Origin: Pseudomonas putida
GTDB taxonomy: Bacteria > Pseudomonadota > Gammaproteobacteria > Pseudomonadales > Pseudomonadaceae
Direction of reading: 5' to 3'
Length of the DNA: 64,000 nucleotides
NCBI RefSeq assembly: GCF_002906855.1
Contig: NZ_MINI01000028.1
Location: 2,480,001 to 2,544,000 of the forward strand
Shown: positions 1-8,232 of the stretch, piece after piece
How the letters are laid out: each line of letters opens with the position of its first letter
Numbering within the stretch: the stretch's first letter is position 1
Position numbers and translations under genes: made by a program
The notes under the pieces: model-generated
What the model was told of the DNA's origin: nothing
The model's database searches: none
Seen by the model: only the letters and a program-made list of their open reading frames with translations

Positions 1-1
1 C

Positions 2-121
2 CTTTTCGACCACGAACCAGAACTTGGTACCGAACAGGCTAAGGTTTTCGAAGCCATGGTCTTGCTGATCGAAGCATACGAGGCCGAGCATTATCCAGTT
101 GGTTCTCCGGCTTCTCCCTGA
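2..121 (+). CDS. C-terminal end of a HigA-like antitoxin (partial, cut by window edge)
   Basis: An open frame enters from the left edge and ends at the TGA at 119-121, giving 39 visible residues. The text 'LIEAYEAEHYPV' closely matches the conserved N-terminal region of HigA/HTH antitoxins, where 'YEDEHYPI' precedes the helix-turn-helix. In that family an HTH of about 60 residues should follow, but here the frame stops five residues after the motif. The protein is therefore either a truncated antitoxin or a short stand-alone variant. No toxin gene is visible because the left side is missing. Family assignment is from memory of the motif. Confidence 0.5.
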   Translation, partial: LFDHEPELGTEQAKVFEAMVLLIEAYEAEHYPVGSPASP

Positions 122-163
122 GCAATCGTGTCGGTACGTGAGGAGTTGAGCTGGGGCGTACTT

Positions 164-574
164 TTAGTCCGCGAAAGTGAGCTCTGCCTGCCTAGACTCC
201 CAGACGCCTGCTTGAATCGCCTTTGGAGCATTCAAACGAGGACGGCGAGCAGCCTCAGGTGCTTCCACCTTAATACGAAGGCCTGGCAGCCCACCATCAC
301 GCTGCAATTCGGCAAGCTCTTCCGTTAGCTTTGACATCAGGTCTACGGGCGTTCGACCTGTGTCCTCACTGAGTGTCAGGGTGAGGAGCGTCAGTGGGCT
401 CAGTTGGAGACGACTACTGATCTGTTCGAGCTTGTCCAGGGTGATGCTGGATTTACCTAGCTCGAGTTTCGAGAGGTACGTACGACTTGTTGTGTCGGCG
501 AAGTCACGCTGACTGATGTTGCGCTTGCTGCGCAGCGAGCGAAGTACACTGGCGAAAGAGGTCTTAAGAGTCAT
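164..574 (-). CDS. XRE-family helix-turn-helix regulator
   Basis: 136 residues. A Cro/CI-type HTH spans about residues 8-62 ('SLRSKRNISQRDFA' then 'YLSKLELGKSSITLDKLEQI'). A charged, proline-containing C-terminal tail of about 70 residues has no recognisable domain. The start at 574 begins the HTH immediately; an upstream in-frame extension to 679 is unlikely because it reads like non-coding sequence. It is convergent with the HigA-like fragment, so the two are not one operon. Probably a repressor of local island genes; target unknown. Confidence 0.8.
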   Translation of the reverse strand: MTLKTSFASVLRSLRSKRNISQRDFADTTSRTYLSKLELGKSSITLDKLEQISSRLQLSPLTLLTLTLSEDTGRTPVDLMSKLTEELAELQRDGGLPGLRIKVEAPEAARRPRLNAPKAIQAGVWESRQAELTFAD

Positions 575-895
575 CAGGCTGGCTCGTCGGCTCGGGCGTG
601 GATGTACATTTCCTTTTACTCCGTTCAAGGAGAAGCGGTCATCTGGAAGGCGCTTTCGATAGCAAGCTATGCATGCCATCAGAGCCTACCATGATTGGAA
701 ATTCGAACAACCGACGCGTATGCCTAGATCATGGGACGGTAGAGGGCTCTGTCGTATCCCTCGGAGACGTCGTGAGCAAGGGGCGGATCATCGGATACGA
801 GTTGCTCAACTGGGATACAGTTGAGCTCGACGCACCAGTCTCGAGCCATTGTCTGCGACCGAGCTATCCATACACAAGGCATCGGAGTAATCAAG
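575..895. other. Intergenic stretch without a convincing gene
   Basis: This separates the divergent XRE regulator and the small gene starting at 896, so it should hold both promoters. Overlapping open frames on both strands have atypical composition and no recognisable motif. No clear terminator or repeat was seen. Confidence 0.5.
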
Positions 896-1105
896 ATGAA
901 GAAGAATCTCAGCAAGGTTTTGCTTCCAGACCATCCGATGTACACCGATGCAGTGGATGCTTTGAAACGGTACCACCAGGCTCAAGCAGATGGTGTGACG
1001 GGGGCTGAACTGGAGCGCCTTCGTCTGATGGCGGAGCATCGGTTTCAAGCTGTCACCGACTATCAGTTGCACGCGCTCGGTGGGCCAGCAGAGGCCAGTC
1101 ACTAG
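896..1105 (+). CDS. Small hypothetical protein (69 aa)
   Basis: Starts MKKNLSKVLLPDHPMY and is predicted largely helical, without Cys, signal peptide or membrane segment. A GGAG ribosome site lies 8 bases before the ATG at 896, which favours this start over the longer in-frame extension. It resembles the short orphan proteins common in Pseudomonas accessory regions, but I cannot name a family. It stands alone, with the next gene on the opposite strand. Confidence 0.6.
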   Translation: MKKNLSKVLLPDHPMYTDAVDALKRYHQAQADGVTGAELERLRLMAEHRFQAVTDYQLHALGGPAEASH

Positions 1106-1307
1106 TGATGCCTGCTAGGCGCCGTACGGCTTAGGCCTCGACCGCCGCCTTACGTGGTAAGCGGAATGCAAATGATTGATATAGCGGTGAATCGACTTTG
1201 AGCACATGCCCCTGTGACTACACTACAGATGTGTGATGGGTGGGACACCCAGCCCCCCCCCACCTAGCAAAAAAGCTAGATTGCCTGGGCTAGGGGGCAG
1301 TGTGAAA

Positions 1308-2504
1308 TCACAATCCAGCTTCAGCCGCTTTGCCATCACGATCGCGGAAAAGCTGGGTAATGTCTTGTGGGGATGGTGGGTTAGCGACTGTCAGTGGTTT
1401 GAGCTTGTTCTTAATGGGGGCGCCCATGACGATATGGTTAACGTACATGCGACGCTCATCGCATGGCTCGTCCCCTTTAGCCCATGCGCTCTGGAAGGCC
1501 GATTGCATGATGTAGCTATAAGCCGCTTTGCATGACGCTCTATAGCTTCGTTCCTGTTCTTTCCAGAAGTCCTTCTTCTGCAGGCTGGTAACGTCCGAGG
1601 GTGTCCAACCCTCTTTGGTCGTCCGCTCAGTCCAGTAGTCGTTGATGCAGCTCCGGATATTGTCTTCGCTGGCCCTTATCGCCGCTTCGAATGCCGACTG
1701 CCAGTCGGCATAGACGGGTGCAGGACATACCAGGTCTTGTTCATACTTGACTAGGCCATCTTGGTAGTTCCGCGCCAACAATGCATCCAAGGCTCCCCCG
1801 GGAGCCCGGGCTTGTTTGGTAGCCTCAGTCTGCAGTTGGGTTAGGGTAGTCTTCGCAAGGTCGACGGGCTGCAGATCCAAGGATTCTAGCTTTTGAGCTA
1901 CAGCGCCTGCTTCTTCTTCTTTAAACACATTCAGGCTGTACGTGCTGTCGGTTCTGGTCAGGATTTGAACAATGCTACCTGGCAGTTTCAGATCACCCAA
2001 AAGGCTCTGTAGCTTCAACGCATAATGCTGGTTTTGCAGCATGGACAGGGAAGACTCAGCCGTTTTGGCCTCGGCTACAGCCTTGCCGGCCCGGAGCTTT
2101 GCGTCACGAGCCGACTTCTCAGCGTCGACTAGTTTCTGGTTTAGCGTCGCGATCTGGCCCTCGATGGCAGAACGCTGATCAGCCAGTTCTTTGTTTCGCG
2201 CTTCGCCTGCAGCCAAGGACTCGGTCTGCTTATCCATCTGTTGCTGAAGCTTCCGCTGCTCGATCTGAAGGCGGGCGAGATCCTCGGAAACGACCTCTTT
2301 TTGGAAGACGGGCCTGACGGTAAAAATGTAGCCAACAACGACGACGATCAGCATCAGAACCTGGGAAAGGTTGGCTATGACCGCTGTGTACGATAGGGCT
2401 TTATCCACCCGTGAGATGCCAGCAACTGGGGTCGGATGCTGCGGTGCATTGCTGTTTGAGCGCCGTTTTCCCAGAAATCGTGCGTATCGGTTACGGGCTG
2501 CCAC
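1308..2504 (-). CDS. Membrane-anchored coiled-coil protein of unknown function
   Basis: 398 residues from a GTG start with an AGGA ribosome site 8 bases upstream. A basic cytoplasmic N-terminus (about 1-40) is followed by one membrane helix (about 43-62, 'LMLIVVVVGYIF'). A long coiled coil (about 72-165) is rich in Glu, Gln, Lys and Ala. The C-terminal globular part (about 190-398) has several Cys and Trp. The layout is that of a single-pass protein with a rod-like spacer. No enzyme motif is seen. It stands alone on its strand; function unknown. Confidence 0.8.
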   Translation of the reverse strand: MAARNRYARFLGKRRSNSNAPQHPTPVAGISRVDKALSYTAVIANLSQVLMLIVVVVGYIFTVRPVFQKEVVSEDLARLQIEQRKLQQQMDKQTESLAAGEARNKELADQRSAIEGQIATLNQKLVDAEKSARDAKLRAGKAVAEAKTAESSLSMLQNQHYALKLQSLLGDLKLPGSIVQILTRTDSTYSLNVFKEEEAGAVAQKLESLDLQPVDLAKTTLTQLQTEATKQARAPGGALDALLARNYQDGLVKYEQDLVCPAPVYADWQSAFEAAIRASEDNIRSCINDYWTERTTKEGWTPSDVTSLQKKDFWKEQERSYRASCKAAYSYIMQSAFQSAWAKGDEPCDERRMYVNHIVMGAPIKNKLKPLTVANPPSPQDITQLFRDRDGKAAEAGL

Positions 2505-2635
2505 TTTTTTTCCTAATGGGTGTACATATCTGAGGGCTGGCGCTATCGCGCGGCTGGCAAATGGTACGGAAATCTGCGGCCTTTCGCCGATTTTTTAGCA
2601 CGCCGAAAGCAAGCTACCTCGCCAGGTCAGGTGCT
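2505..2635. other. Short intergenic segment
   Basis: Upstream region of the coiled-coil gene, holding its promoter by position only. No motif or repeat was recognised. Confidence 0.3.
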
Positions 2636-2818
2636 CTAACTGCCGAACCGCCATTCCCCCACATCGACTTCGAAATGACAGGCGTAGAGCTGCTCCCAGA
2701 GCTGGCTACCGACCTTGGTCATTGTCCGGCGTCCGAGAACGACTTCTCGCAACACCTGGCAGACTTCCCGAGCTGTCACTGCGCCGGGGGAGTGGGCATC
2801 ACAGTGGTCTAGAGTCAT
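2636..2818 (-). CDS. Short DUF7693-like protein, probably C-terminally truncated
   Basis: 60 residues. The segment 'VTAREVCQVLREVVLGRRTM' followed by 'LYACHFEVDVGEW' follows the pattern I recall for small Pseudomonas DUF7693 proteins, which normally continue with a conserved '(L)TIFNDCD-LDYC' tail. Here the frame stops three residues after GEW, so the tail is missing. An AGGAAA ribosome site 8 bases before the ATG at 2818 supports this start over a longer extension. Function of the family is unknown; name from memory. Confidence 0.5.
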   Translation of the reverse strand: MTLDHCDAHSPGAVTAREVCQVLREVVLGRRTMTKVGSQLWEQLYACHFEVDVGEWRFGS

Positions 2819-2877
2819 ACGCAGCTTTCCTCGCTCATTCGATCGAGGATAATACCTTTGCATAGAGGGGCGACGTC

Positions 2878-3129
2878 ATGGCTTCAATCGACGAAAGCTT
2901 GGATGAGGCTCGCATCATTGAAAGGGCCCTGCTGCGTATCAAAGCCATCGGCTTAGCCAAGGGCGTAGACGAGGTCACGTACAGGTTTGGCCTTGCTACT
3001 GGATATATCGCGGCAGCCCTAGACTGCGGGATTTTGAGCAACGATCAGTGGGAGCGGCTTCTGGTTCTTGCGGAACAGACTCAGGAATCACATCCTCGCT
3101 CGAACGGTAGCTCTGGCAGGTTCGATTGA
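2878..3129 (+). CDS. Small hypothetical protein (83 aa)
   Basis: Starts MASIDESLDEARIIERALL with a GAGGGG ribosome site 6 bases before the ATG. It is mostly helical and acidic at the N-terminus, with a Ser/Gly-rich end, no membrane segment and no known motif. Codon use and ribosome site support a real gene. It lies divergent from the DUF7693-like gene. Confidence 0.6.
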   Translation: MASIDESLDEARIIERALLRIKAIGLAKGVDEVTYRFGLATGYIAAALDCGILSNDQWERLLVLAEQTQESHPRSNGSSGRFD

Positions 3130-3280
3130 TGGAAATGCCAGCGGAGTACAAATGTACTCTTAGCGGATGCAGCAGACTCATTGCTGCTCCTCGGCTGGCC
3201 TTTCTGCATGGAAGAAAGCCTTTTGCTGCTTCTGGCGCGCATCGGCTGCCAGGAAGGTAACAGCTCACGAGATTTGCGCC

Positions 3281-3598
3281 ATGCATCCAACAACACCAGA
3301 CGGTCGCTACTTCGTAGTTAAAGGTCAGCTCTGGCGCTGCAGCAATTCCGCGCTGTCTGATGAGGAGCGTCAGCACCTGGTGCATGATCTGATGGAAGCA
3401 CGGCGAGCCGTGAAGGAAGCCAAAGCACTGGATGACGAAGACAAGCTGCATGCCGCTCGAGCAGCGGTGAATGTGGCGAAAGTGGCGCTAGGGGAGAGGG
3501 GCCCGGTATGGTGGGATGACGGTAGCCCGGATTACAACCGCCACAAGGCAATTAACACGCCCTATGCTGAGTGGTACCGCTCTTTGCCCGAGCCATAG
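3281..3598 (+). CDS. Small hypothetical protein, parent of a decayed copy nearby
   Basis: 105 residues from the ATG at 3281 (MHPTTPDGRYFVVKGQLW). The middle is a charged helix ('EERQHLVHDLMEARRAVKEA') and the end carries a Trp-rich motif (VWWDDGSPDYNRH ... EWYRSLPEP). The longer in-frame upstream extension is Cys-rich, unlike the rest, and was not used. Pseudomonas small proteins beginning MHPTTPDGRY are familiar to me without a function. A second, ruined copy lies about 1 kb downstream. Confidence 0.7.
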   Translation: MHPTTPDGRYFVVKGQLWRCSNSALSDEERQHLVHDLMEARRAVKEAKALDDEDKLHAARAAVNVAKVALGERGPVWWDDGSPDYNRHKAINTPYAEWYRSLPEP

Positions 3599-4013
3599 CG
3601 ATCGTATGCGGGGAGCTGATTTAAGGCGTCGTGGCACACAGGCACTAAGGTGGCGCTTGCCGAAGCACCATCTTCCTTTCTGCACCGAGTTCAAGGTGCC
3701 CATCAGCGGAGACGATTGCGTCTGCCCTAGGCGTTGACCCGTTTCTTGGTGACGGTCTACCCGGCAGCGAACCGGAACCTGTTGCTCAGAGAAATTATCG
3801 CTAGGAGATAATTATTGCTGAGCCATAATTTCAAATAATTTCCCGGCCTCCTGATCGGCCCTCCTGCTTTTGGCTGGTGATCCGATCAGATAGGGACTGA
3901 AGCAATCCAATGTGGTGGCGTCATAGCCGGCGTTCAGCCGAATTCTCGAATGGCGTGCTGCAGCTGCATCCTTACGTCTCAGCCCTGCATCGATTGTTCG
4001 GGCGGGAGCCCGC
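3599..4013. other. Intergenic stretch with a small AT-rich inverted repeat
   Basis: No gene seen. At 3793-3813 an AATTATC / GATAATT inverted repeat with a 7-base loop lies in an AT-rich patch, followed by more AATT-rich sequence up to about 3842. This could be a regulator site or weak hairpin. The remainder has no open frame with coding character. Confidence 0.4.
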
Positions 4014-4232
4014 CTAAGGCTTTACGCTCGCCGCTACTAGTTCCGCTATGCCTTCGCGCACGGCATCGATGTTGTCGTCCAGGGTGGCAAGGGCTCCATT
4101 GACGTTGCCCACAACCGTTGCAGCTCCTCGGTCATCAACCCATTTGGCTAGCTCTTCGACGGCGGCGCGTAAGGCATCCTGGTTATGGCTGAGGCGTTCA
4201 AGGACTTCAGCGGCTGTCCGTAGCTCTTTCAT
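4014..4232 (-). CDS. Small helical hypothetical protein (72 aa)
   Basis: Begins MKELRTAAEVLERLSHNQDAL. It is rich in Ala, Glu and Val with heptad-like spacing of hydrophobics, suggesting a helical bundle or coiled coil. No membrane segment or Cys. An AGGA ribosome site lies about 10 bases upstream of the ATG at 4232. It is a stand-alone island gene; family not recognised. Confidence 0.6.
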   Translation of the reverse strand: MKELRTAAEVLERLSHNQDALRAAVEELAKWVDDRGAATVVGNVNGALATLDDNIDAVREGIAELVAASVKP

Positions 4233-4289
4233 GAATGGTGTGTCCTGGTGAGGTTGGCAGCAGACCTTGTATCACGATTTCGCTCAGTG

Positions 4290-4515
4290 AGTAGTTAGCG
4301 GAGCGAGCGTCAGCATCTAGTGCTCAATCTGATGAATGCACAGCGAGCCGTGAAAGAGGCGTAGGCAGCCAGCGATGCAGATCGGTTGCGGACTACTCGC
4401 GCGGCGTTGCGTGACACAAAGGTGACCTGAGGAGAGCGGAGCAGCGTGTGATGGGGTGATGCCAGTCCAGACTTTGATCACCACCAGGTAGTGAATGGTA
4501 CCGCTCATTAGCCAT
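4290..4515 (+). pseudogene. Decayed copy of the gene at 3281-3598
   Basis: Base-level similarity to 3350-3590 is easy to see: 'GAGCGTCAGCA', 'CAGCGAGCCGTGAA' against 'CGGCGAGCCGTGAA', and later 'AGTGAATGGTACCGCTC' against 'TGAGTGGTACCGCTC'. The copy carries in-frame stops (TAG after CAGCATC, another after GAGGC), small deletions and a missing middle. It has no open frame of its own. It is an old tandem duplicate or a recombination scar; edges are approximate. Confidence 0.75.
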
Positions 4516-4572
4516 TCAAGATGAACAGCTTCGGCCGAAACCGGGCTGATGAGCCCGGTCGGGTTCAAGTTT

Positions 4573-5043
4573 TTACGCCGGTAGGGCTGGCTTTCCAGCA
4601 GAAGGAGGAACAAGCCCGAGCTCTGCCAGCGCCTTGAGTCCGTTAGCGTCTACCACTTGAGTGATATCCGAGGTTTTCCAACCGGCTATCTCGTTTTTGA
4701 AGATCTCCGCCGAGCGGAATGGCAGTGTGGAAACAGCCTCAAGCATGCCAACGCAGCGGTTTTGGTAACGGTCGAAGTCATCTACCTGCAGAAAATAACA
4801 GCCGCTGTAAGATGAGAAAACGAGCTTAGCTGAAGTGCGAAGACGCAGCTGCTCCCTTAGAAGTTCGAGGGCGAATCCTGTGCCGCGCACAGCTTCAACG
4901 GCAATGATCAAGCGATTCGGGCACAGAGGCAGCTCATGAGTTGCTCCGTCCTGAGGAGCATGCGACGAGTGACGCTCACCAGTATCAGCGACGCCCACCT
5001 GAGGTATGCTTGATCCAGACTCATCGACCTGATTGTTTTCCAT
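4573..5043 (-). CDS. Hypothetical protein (156 aa)
   Basis: Begins MENNQVDESGSSIPQ. A disordered N-terminal 35 residues is followed by a compact alpha/beta domain ('CPNRLIIAVEAVRGTGFALELL', 'AKLVFSSYSGCYFLQVDDF'). The end is Pro/Ala-rich. No catalytic motif or membrane helix is visible. It is divergent from the RNA candidate and the zinc-ribbon protein downstream. Family not recognised. Confidence 0.6.
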   Translation of the reverse strand: MENNQVDESGSSIPQVGVADTGERHSSHAPQDGATHELPLCPNRLIIAVEAVRGTGFALELLREQLRLRTSAKLVFSSYSGCYFLQVDDFDRYQNRCVGMLEAVSTLPFRSAEIFKNEIAGWKTSDITQVVDANGLKALAELGLVPPSAGKPALPA

Positions 5044-5158
5044 GTTTCTTCATATCCTGAGTTTGGTAGGTGGCAATCGCTCACAAGTGATCAGGGTATA
5101 CGTGACTCCACTCGCTGACAACGAAGGGACGTGGGGGTGCGCATGAGACTTCGATCAG

Positions 5159-5254
5159 CTTTAAGCGGGACTTCTAGCCAGGCAGAGGTCACGGCACACG
5201 CCGGAGGCTCGGTTCACGACAGCCGGCTCCGAAAGGGCACAGTCCCGCTTAAAG
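5159..5254 (+). ncRNA. Candidate structured RNA, copy 1
   Basis: A perfect 14-bp inverted repeat (5159-5172 with 5241-5254, arm CTTTAAGCGGGACT) closes a 68-base interior. Directly inside the 3' arm is a two-hairpin unit at 5206-5240: GGCT...AGCC around 'CACGAC', then CTCC-GAAA-GGG and CAC. The same unit recurs at 7734-7769 in another non-coding stretch. Conservation of the loops with base changes in the stems suggests RNA structure rather than protein coding. Strand is inferred from the GAAA tetraloop-like sequence. Family unknown to me. Confidence 0.45.
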
Positions 5255-5521
5255 AAGCCGTGGGTGAGATGGGCCCTCAGCTCCTTCCGGGTAGCAGCGG
5301 ACAGGTGCCTGGCCGGCATCCGGATCGAAGAAGCGTTTTCATCCATACTCCCTCATCACCGTGATCGAGACGCTTTGACCCATCGGCTCCTAGCGCTCTG
5401 CCGTCGCTAGAAGGTTTTCCTGCGGCTGGAGCTCAGTCACTAGAGCAGCAAGCGAAAAGCGGCTACTGTTCGCTGCGCTTCGCAATGCACCTCGTCTGAT
5501 CGCTCTCGAAATGGATAACGA

Positions 5522-6805
5522 ATGAACATTAACAAGCTGTTGATCTGCGAGACCTGTACCGCAGAAATTCACTGCCGCATTGGCATGTCCAACCGAGCCA
5601 TCCAGCCACTCTCGTTTCTCTGTCCTGAATGCGGCACCGCAATAGGTCTCGTCATCGGGGGGCATCAAGGACTAGAACTGACGAACGCGTCTGAGGCGGA
5701 AGTGGATCACGAGCGAGCCATTGCCGGTGAGTATCTCTTCCAAGACTTGCATCTCGACTTCCCTATCTGGAGCGAGGGCTACGTATTAGGCAACACGCCG
5801 TTCCTGACTGCCATGACGATGGTAGATCGTGACAAGCTCATGATCCACGGCACCCACGCTGGCGCGGTGTTCAGGGATCGCCTGGATGTGCTTAACCACT
5901 ACGGGAGTCGGTTCGAGGAAGTAAAACAGCTGCTGAAATTGTATCCGCGGACAAACAAGGATCTGTTCCGCCGTAGGGCATCAGAATTCCTCGACCGGGC
6001 GCAGAATCCTTCTCTTAAGCAGGAAGACCTCAACTTGCTGCTCTACTCAGTGCTATCCAGAGTCACGGCAGCCTTTTTGGAAGAGGAGACAGTAGAGGAG
6101 CTCGTGCAGCGCTACCCTGAGATCCTCATGGGGCTTGCTCAAAATGATTGGGATGCATACATCGCCTTCCACAACGAAATTCGAGACTCAGGATTTCTGC
6201 ACAGCCTGCAGAAGGATTGCCTGAGCCTGTATGGCAAAATCTTTGAGCTTGAGCTTTATATCCGCCCAGCCATTTTTCTGGACTTCTGTACGGGTAAGGA
6301 ACACCTGAAGACCTCGGCAAAAATCTCGCGCCTGGGCTTCGAGAACTGCAAGGACACCTACAAGGATTTGGCTGAAGTGTTCGCTCGGCAGCTTTCCTTG
6401 GTAGCCGGTATCAACAACCTGATGCACCGAGGTGGCCATAATGCGTTTCTGGCAAAGGACGGTGGTGCCTTGTCGAGTCTTGCCAAATTCACGGACAAGA
6501 ACCTTTCGGAAAAACTTAAATACCTGGACGACTGCTGGTACAAGATCGACTCGAGCGTACTCAACGCCGGCGTACGCAATGCAATCGCCCATTACTCGTT
6601 TGAGTACGACGAAACCACCCAGATCATCACATGCTATCCCAAAAAGGAAGGTCTCAAGCGTGAGGACGGTGTCGAGCTCTCATTCCTTGCCTTCATGCGG
6701 ATGATTCTTGTGCTATTCCGAGAGATGCATTATTTGCATCACCTCATCAAGTCCATCTACTACTTCGAGCACCTCATCATCTCAAAAAAACAGACTCAGA
6801 CTTGA
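5522..6805 (+). CDS. Zinc-ribbon protein with HEPN-like RxxxxH motif
   Basis: 427 residues. Paired cysteines C9-x2-C12 and C34-x2-C37 form a probable zinc ribbon. A long, mostly helical middle follows. Near the C-terminus 'VRNAIAHYSFEYD' places R352 and H357 in the Rx4H arrangement typical of HEPN ribonuclease domains, flanked by helices ('FLAFMRMILVLFREMHYL'). HEPN proteins often act as toxins or abortive-infection nucleases. The gene stands alone, so no antitoxin partner is evident. Zinc and HEPN calls rest on motifs alone; the protein could be a non-catalytic relative. Confidence 0.6.
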   Translation: MNINKLLICETCTAEIHCRIGMSNRAIQPLSFLCPECGTAIGLVIGGHQGLELTNASEAEVDHERAIAGEYLFQDLHLDFPIWSEGYVLGNTPFLTAMTMVDRDKLMIHGTHAGAVFRDRLDVLNHYGSRFEEVKQLLKLYPRTNKDLFRRRASEFLDRAQNPSLKQEDLNLLLYSVLSRVTAAFLEEETVEELVQRYPEILMGLAQNDWDAYIAFHNEIRDSGFLHSLQKDCLSLYGKIFELELYIRPAIFLDFCTGKEHLKTSAKISRLGFENCKDTYKDLAEVFARQLSLVAGINNLMHRGGHNAFLAKDGGALSSLAKFTDKNLSEKLKYLDDCWYKIDSSVLNAGVRNAIAHYSFEYDETTQIITCYPKKEGLKREDGVELSFLAFMRMILVLFREMHYLHHLIKSIYYFEHLIISKKQTQT

Positions 6806-7053
6806 AAAAGAGGTGGGCGATAGGTGGGAATCACCAGGCTGCCGATCCAATCGCCCGCCCAGCACTCTCTTGGATAAACCTCTCTAGTGAAGATCACGGA
6901 GAGGATGCGATCACATACGTTGTAATGCTGCAAGCAGGTGCTAGAGGTTTGTTTAGGAATAGAAATTGGGTGAGTACGCTGAGCCACCGCCATGTACTTG
7001 GTTCGCTGGCTAGCTATGACTGGCTTGTTGGGCCAAACCGGCATTCAGGATGA
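6806..7053. other. Intergenic, nothing recognised
   Basis: Region between convergent genes. Open frames here overlap on both strands without ribosome sites. No clear terminator was found. Confidence 0.4.
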
Positions 7054-7248
7054 TTATCGATCGTAGGTGTTGCCACCAGTGCTGATCTTGTAGATGGTCT
7101 CGGAGTAGGGGAGGCGCGCAATGATGGTGGTAGCTTCCACTACACGTACCATCGTCATGCCACGGCAAAGCAGGTTCACACAGCCCTGAATACAGACGCA
7201 CATCGCATCAGCGCTATCAATGAAATTCGTTTTGTTGAGTCGGAGCAT
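7054..7248 (-). CDS. Possible small hypothetical protein (64 aa)
   Basis: Starts MLRLNKTNFIDSADAM, with an AAGGA ribosome site about 8 bases before the ATG at 7248. Residues 18-30 carry three Cys in a short hydrophobic patch ('MCVCIQGCVNLLC'). No family recognised. Support comes only from the ribosome site and reasonable composition. Confidence 0.4.
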   Translation of the reverse strand: MLRLNKTNFIDSADAMCVCIQGCVNLLCRGMTMVRVVEATTIIARLPYSETIYKISTGGNTYDR

Positions 7249-8232
7249 GACGACTGTCCTTCCCTCAGGTACCGCTCCAATTGGGGGTACAGCGAAAATC
7301 GTAATCTGGGTCTACACGACCAAGCAGAGTACCAAGTGCAAACGAACGGCTGACATGACTCGTTGACTTCACTCAAGCGGGCCGAAACCCGGACGTTTCC
7401 ATGGAGGACGGATTCTCGATGAGGTAACCTGCGCGCTAAAATATTCGGCTAGTAATGACATGCGAAAAGTTGGCAGCTTACGGAGTGTCAGCTGTACAAA
7501 CGCACTTTATTGACAGTAGCGCTTAAAGGAGGACATGAATAGGACGCGTCAAGGTTCTGATTTCACAAGGAACGGTGTTTTGTGAAAAGCGGCCTGAGGT
7601 TAGCGGAAATGGACAGGATTTTGATCAAGGTGAAACGGCCTGCGCAGACTTGATCGCAAGCGGAGCGCACAGGCCTGCGACCGGAAGGCGTGAGGCTGGA
7701 AGCCCGAAGGGCCGATCCACCAGGGTACTTGGTGGCTTGGCTCACGACAGCCGTCCCCGAGCGGGGCACACAAAAGAATCGCTCCCAACTCGCCTGCAGC
7801 GTGAATATCGATTGGCAAGAATTGACAATGCTCAGAGACACCTGCGGTTTGGCGCTGTATTCAGAAAAAGAACTGCCGCCTTGCATTTTGGTCGGGTTTA
7901 GAACCGATGCTCTCGAAAATTGACGATCCGAGAGGTTCCGAAAAACTCTTCACGCCCCCAAAACTGCTCGTTTGTAGATTTCACCTGTATTGACAAAATT
8001 TCACCGTATCAGCCCTAGGCTTCCAGCGCCAATAGGAAAGACTCATTGGTAAGTCGACAACAATCCACATTAGCATATGCTCCTAAATAGCGGATTTTCG
8101 TCGACAAGACACACTAGACTTACCTTACCGGCACCCACCCCAAGAGACATCGGCGATCAATGAAGACTCTCGTGAACTGGGCTTTGCGCTACAATCTAAG
8201 ATGAGTGTTGGCCGCTGGACAGGGTGATTACC
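7249..8232. other. Long non-coding stretch, AT-rich at its right end
   Basis: Nearly 1 kb without a convincing gene. It contains the second candidate RNA (7662-7785). From about 7940 to 8220 the sequence becomes AT-rich with runs such as 'GACAAAATTTCACCG', and it forms the upstream region of the MvaT-like pair, which may bind its own AT-rich promoter. Confidence 0.5.
7662..7785 (+). ncRNA. Candidate structured RNA, copy 2
   Basis: Shares the two-hairpin unit of the element at 5159-5254: GGCT...CACGAC...AGCC followed by CCCC-GAGC-GGGG and CAC (7734-7769). Upstream are two more short hairpins, GCCC-GAA-GGGC (about 7702-7712) and CCACCA/TGGTGG (about 7717-7734). A possible outer stem pairs GGAGCG (7662-7667) with CGCTCC (7780-7785). 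Stem bases differ from copy 1 while pairing is kept. Boundaries uncertain. Confidence 0.4.

Noticed and set aside
598..1008. 136-codon open frame on the plus strand
   Set aside because: Overlaps the better supported gene at 896 in another frame, lacks a ribosome site and has no protein-like motifs.
6802..7053. 83-codon plus-strand open frame
   Set aside because: No ribosome site, no motif, and similar-length frames occur on the opposite strand.
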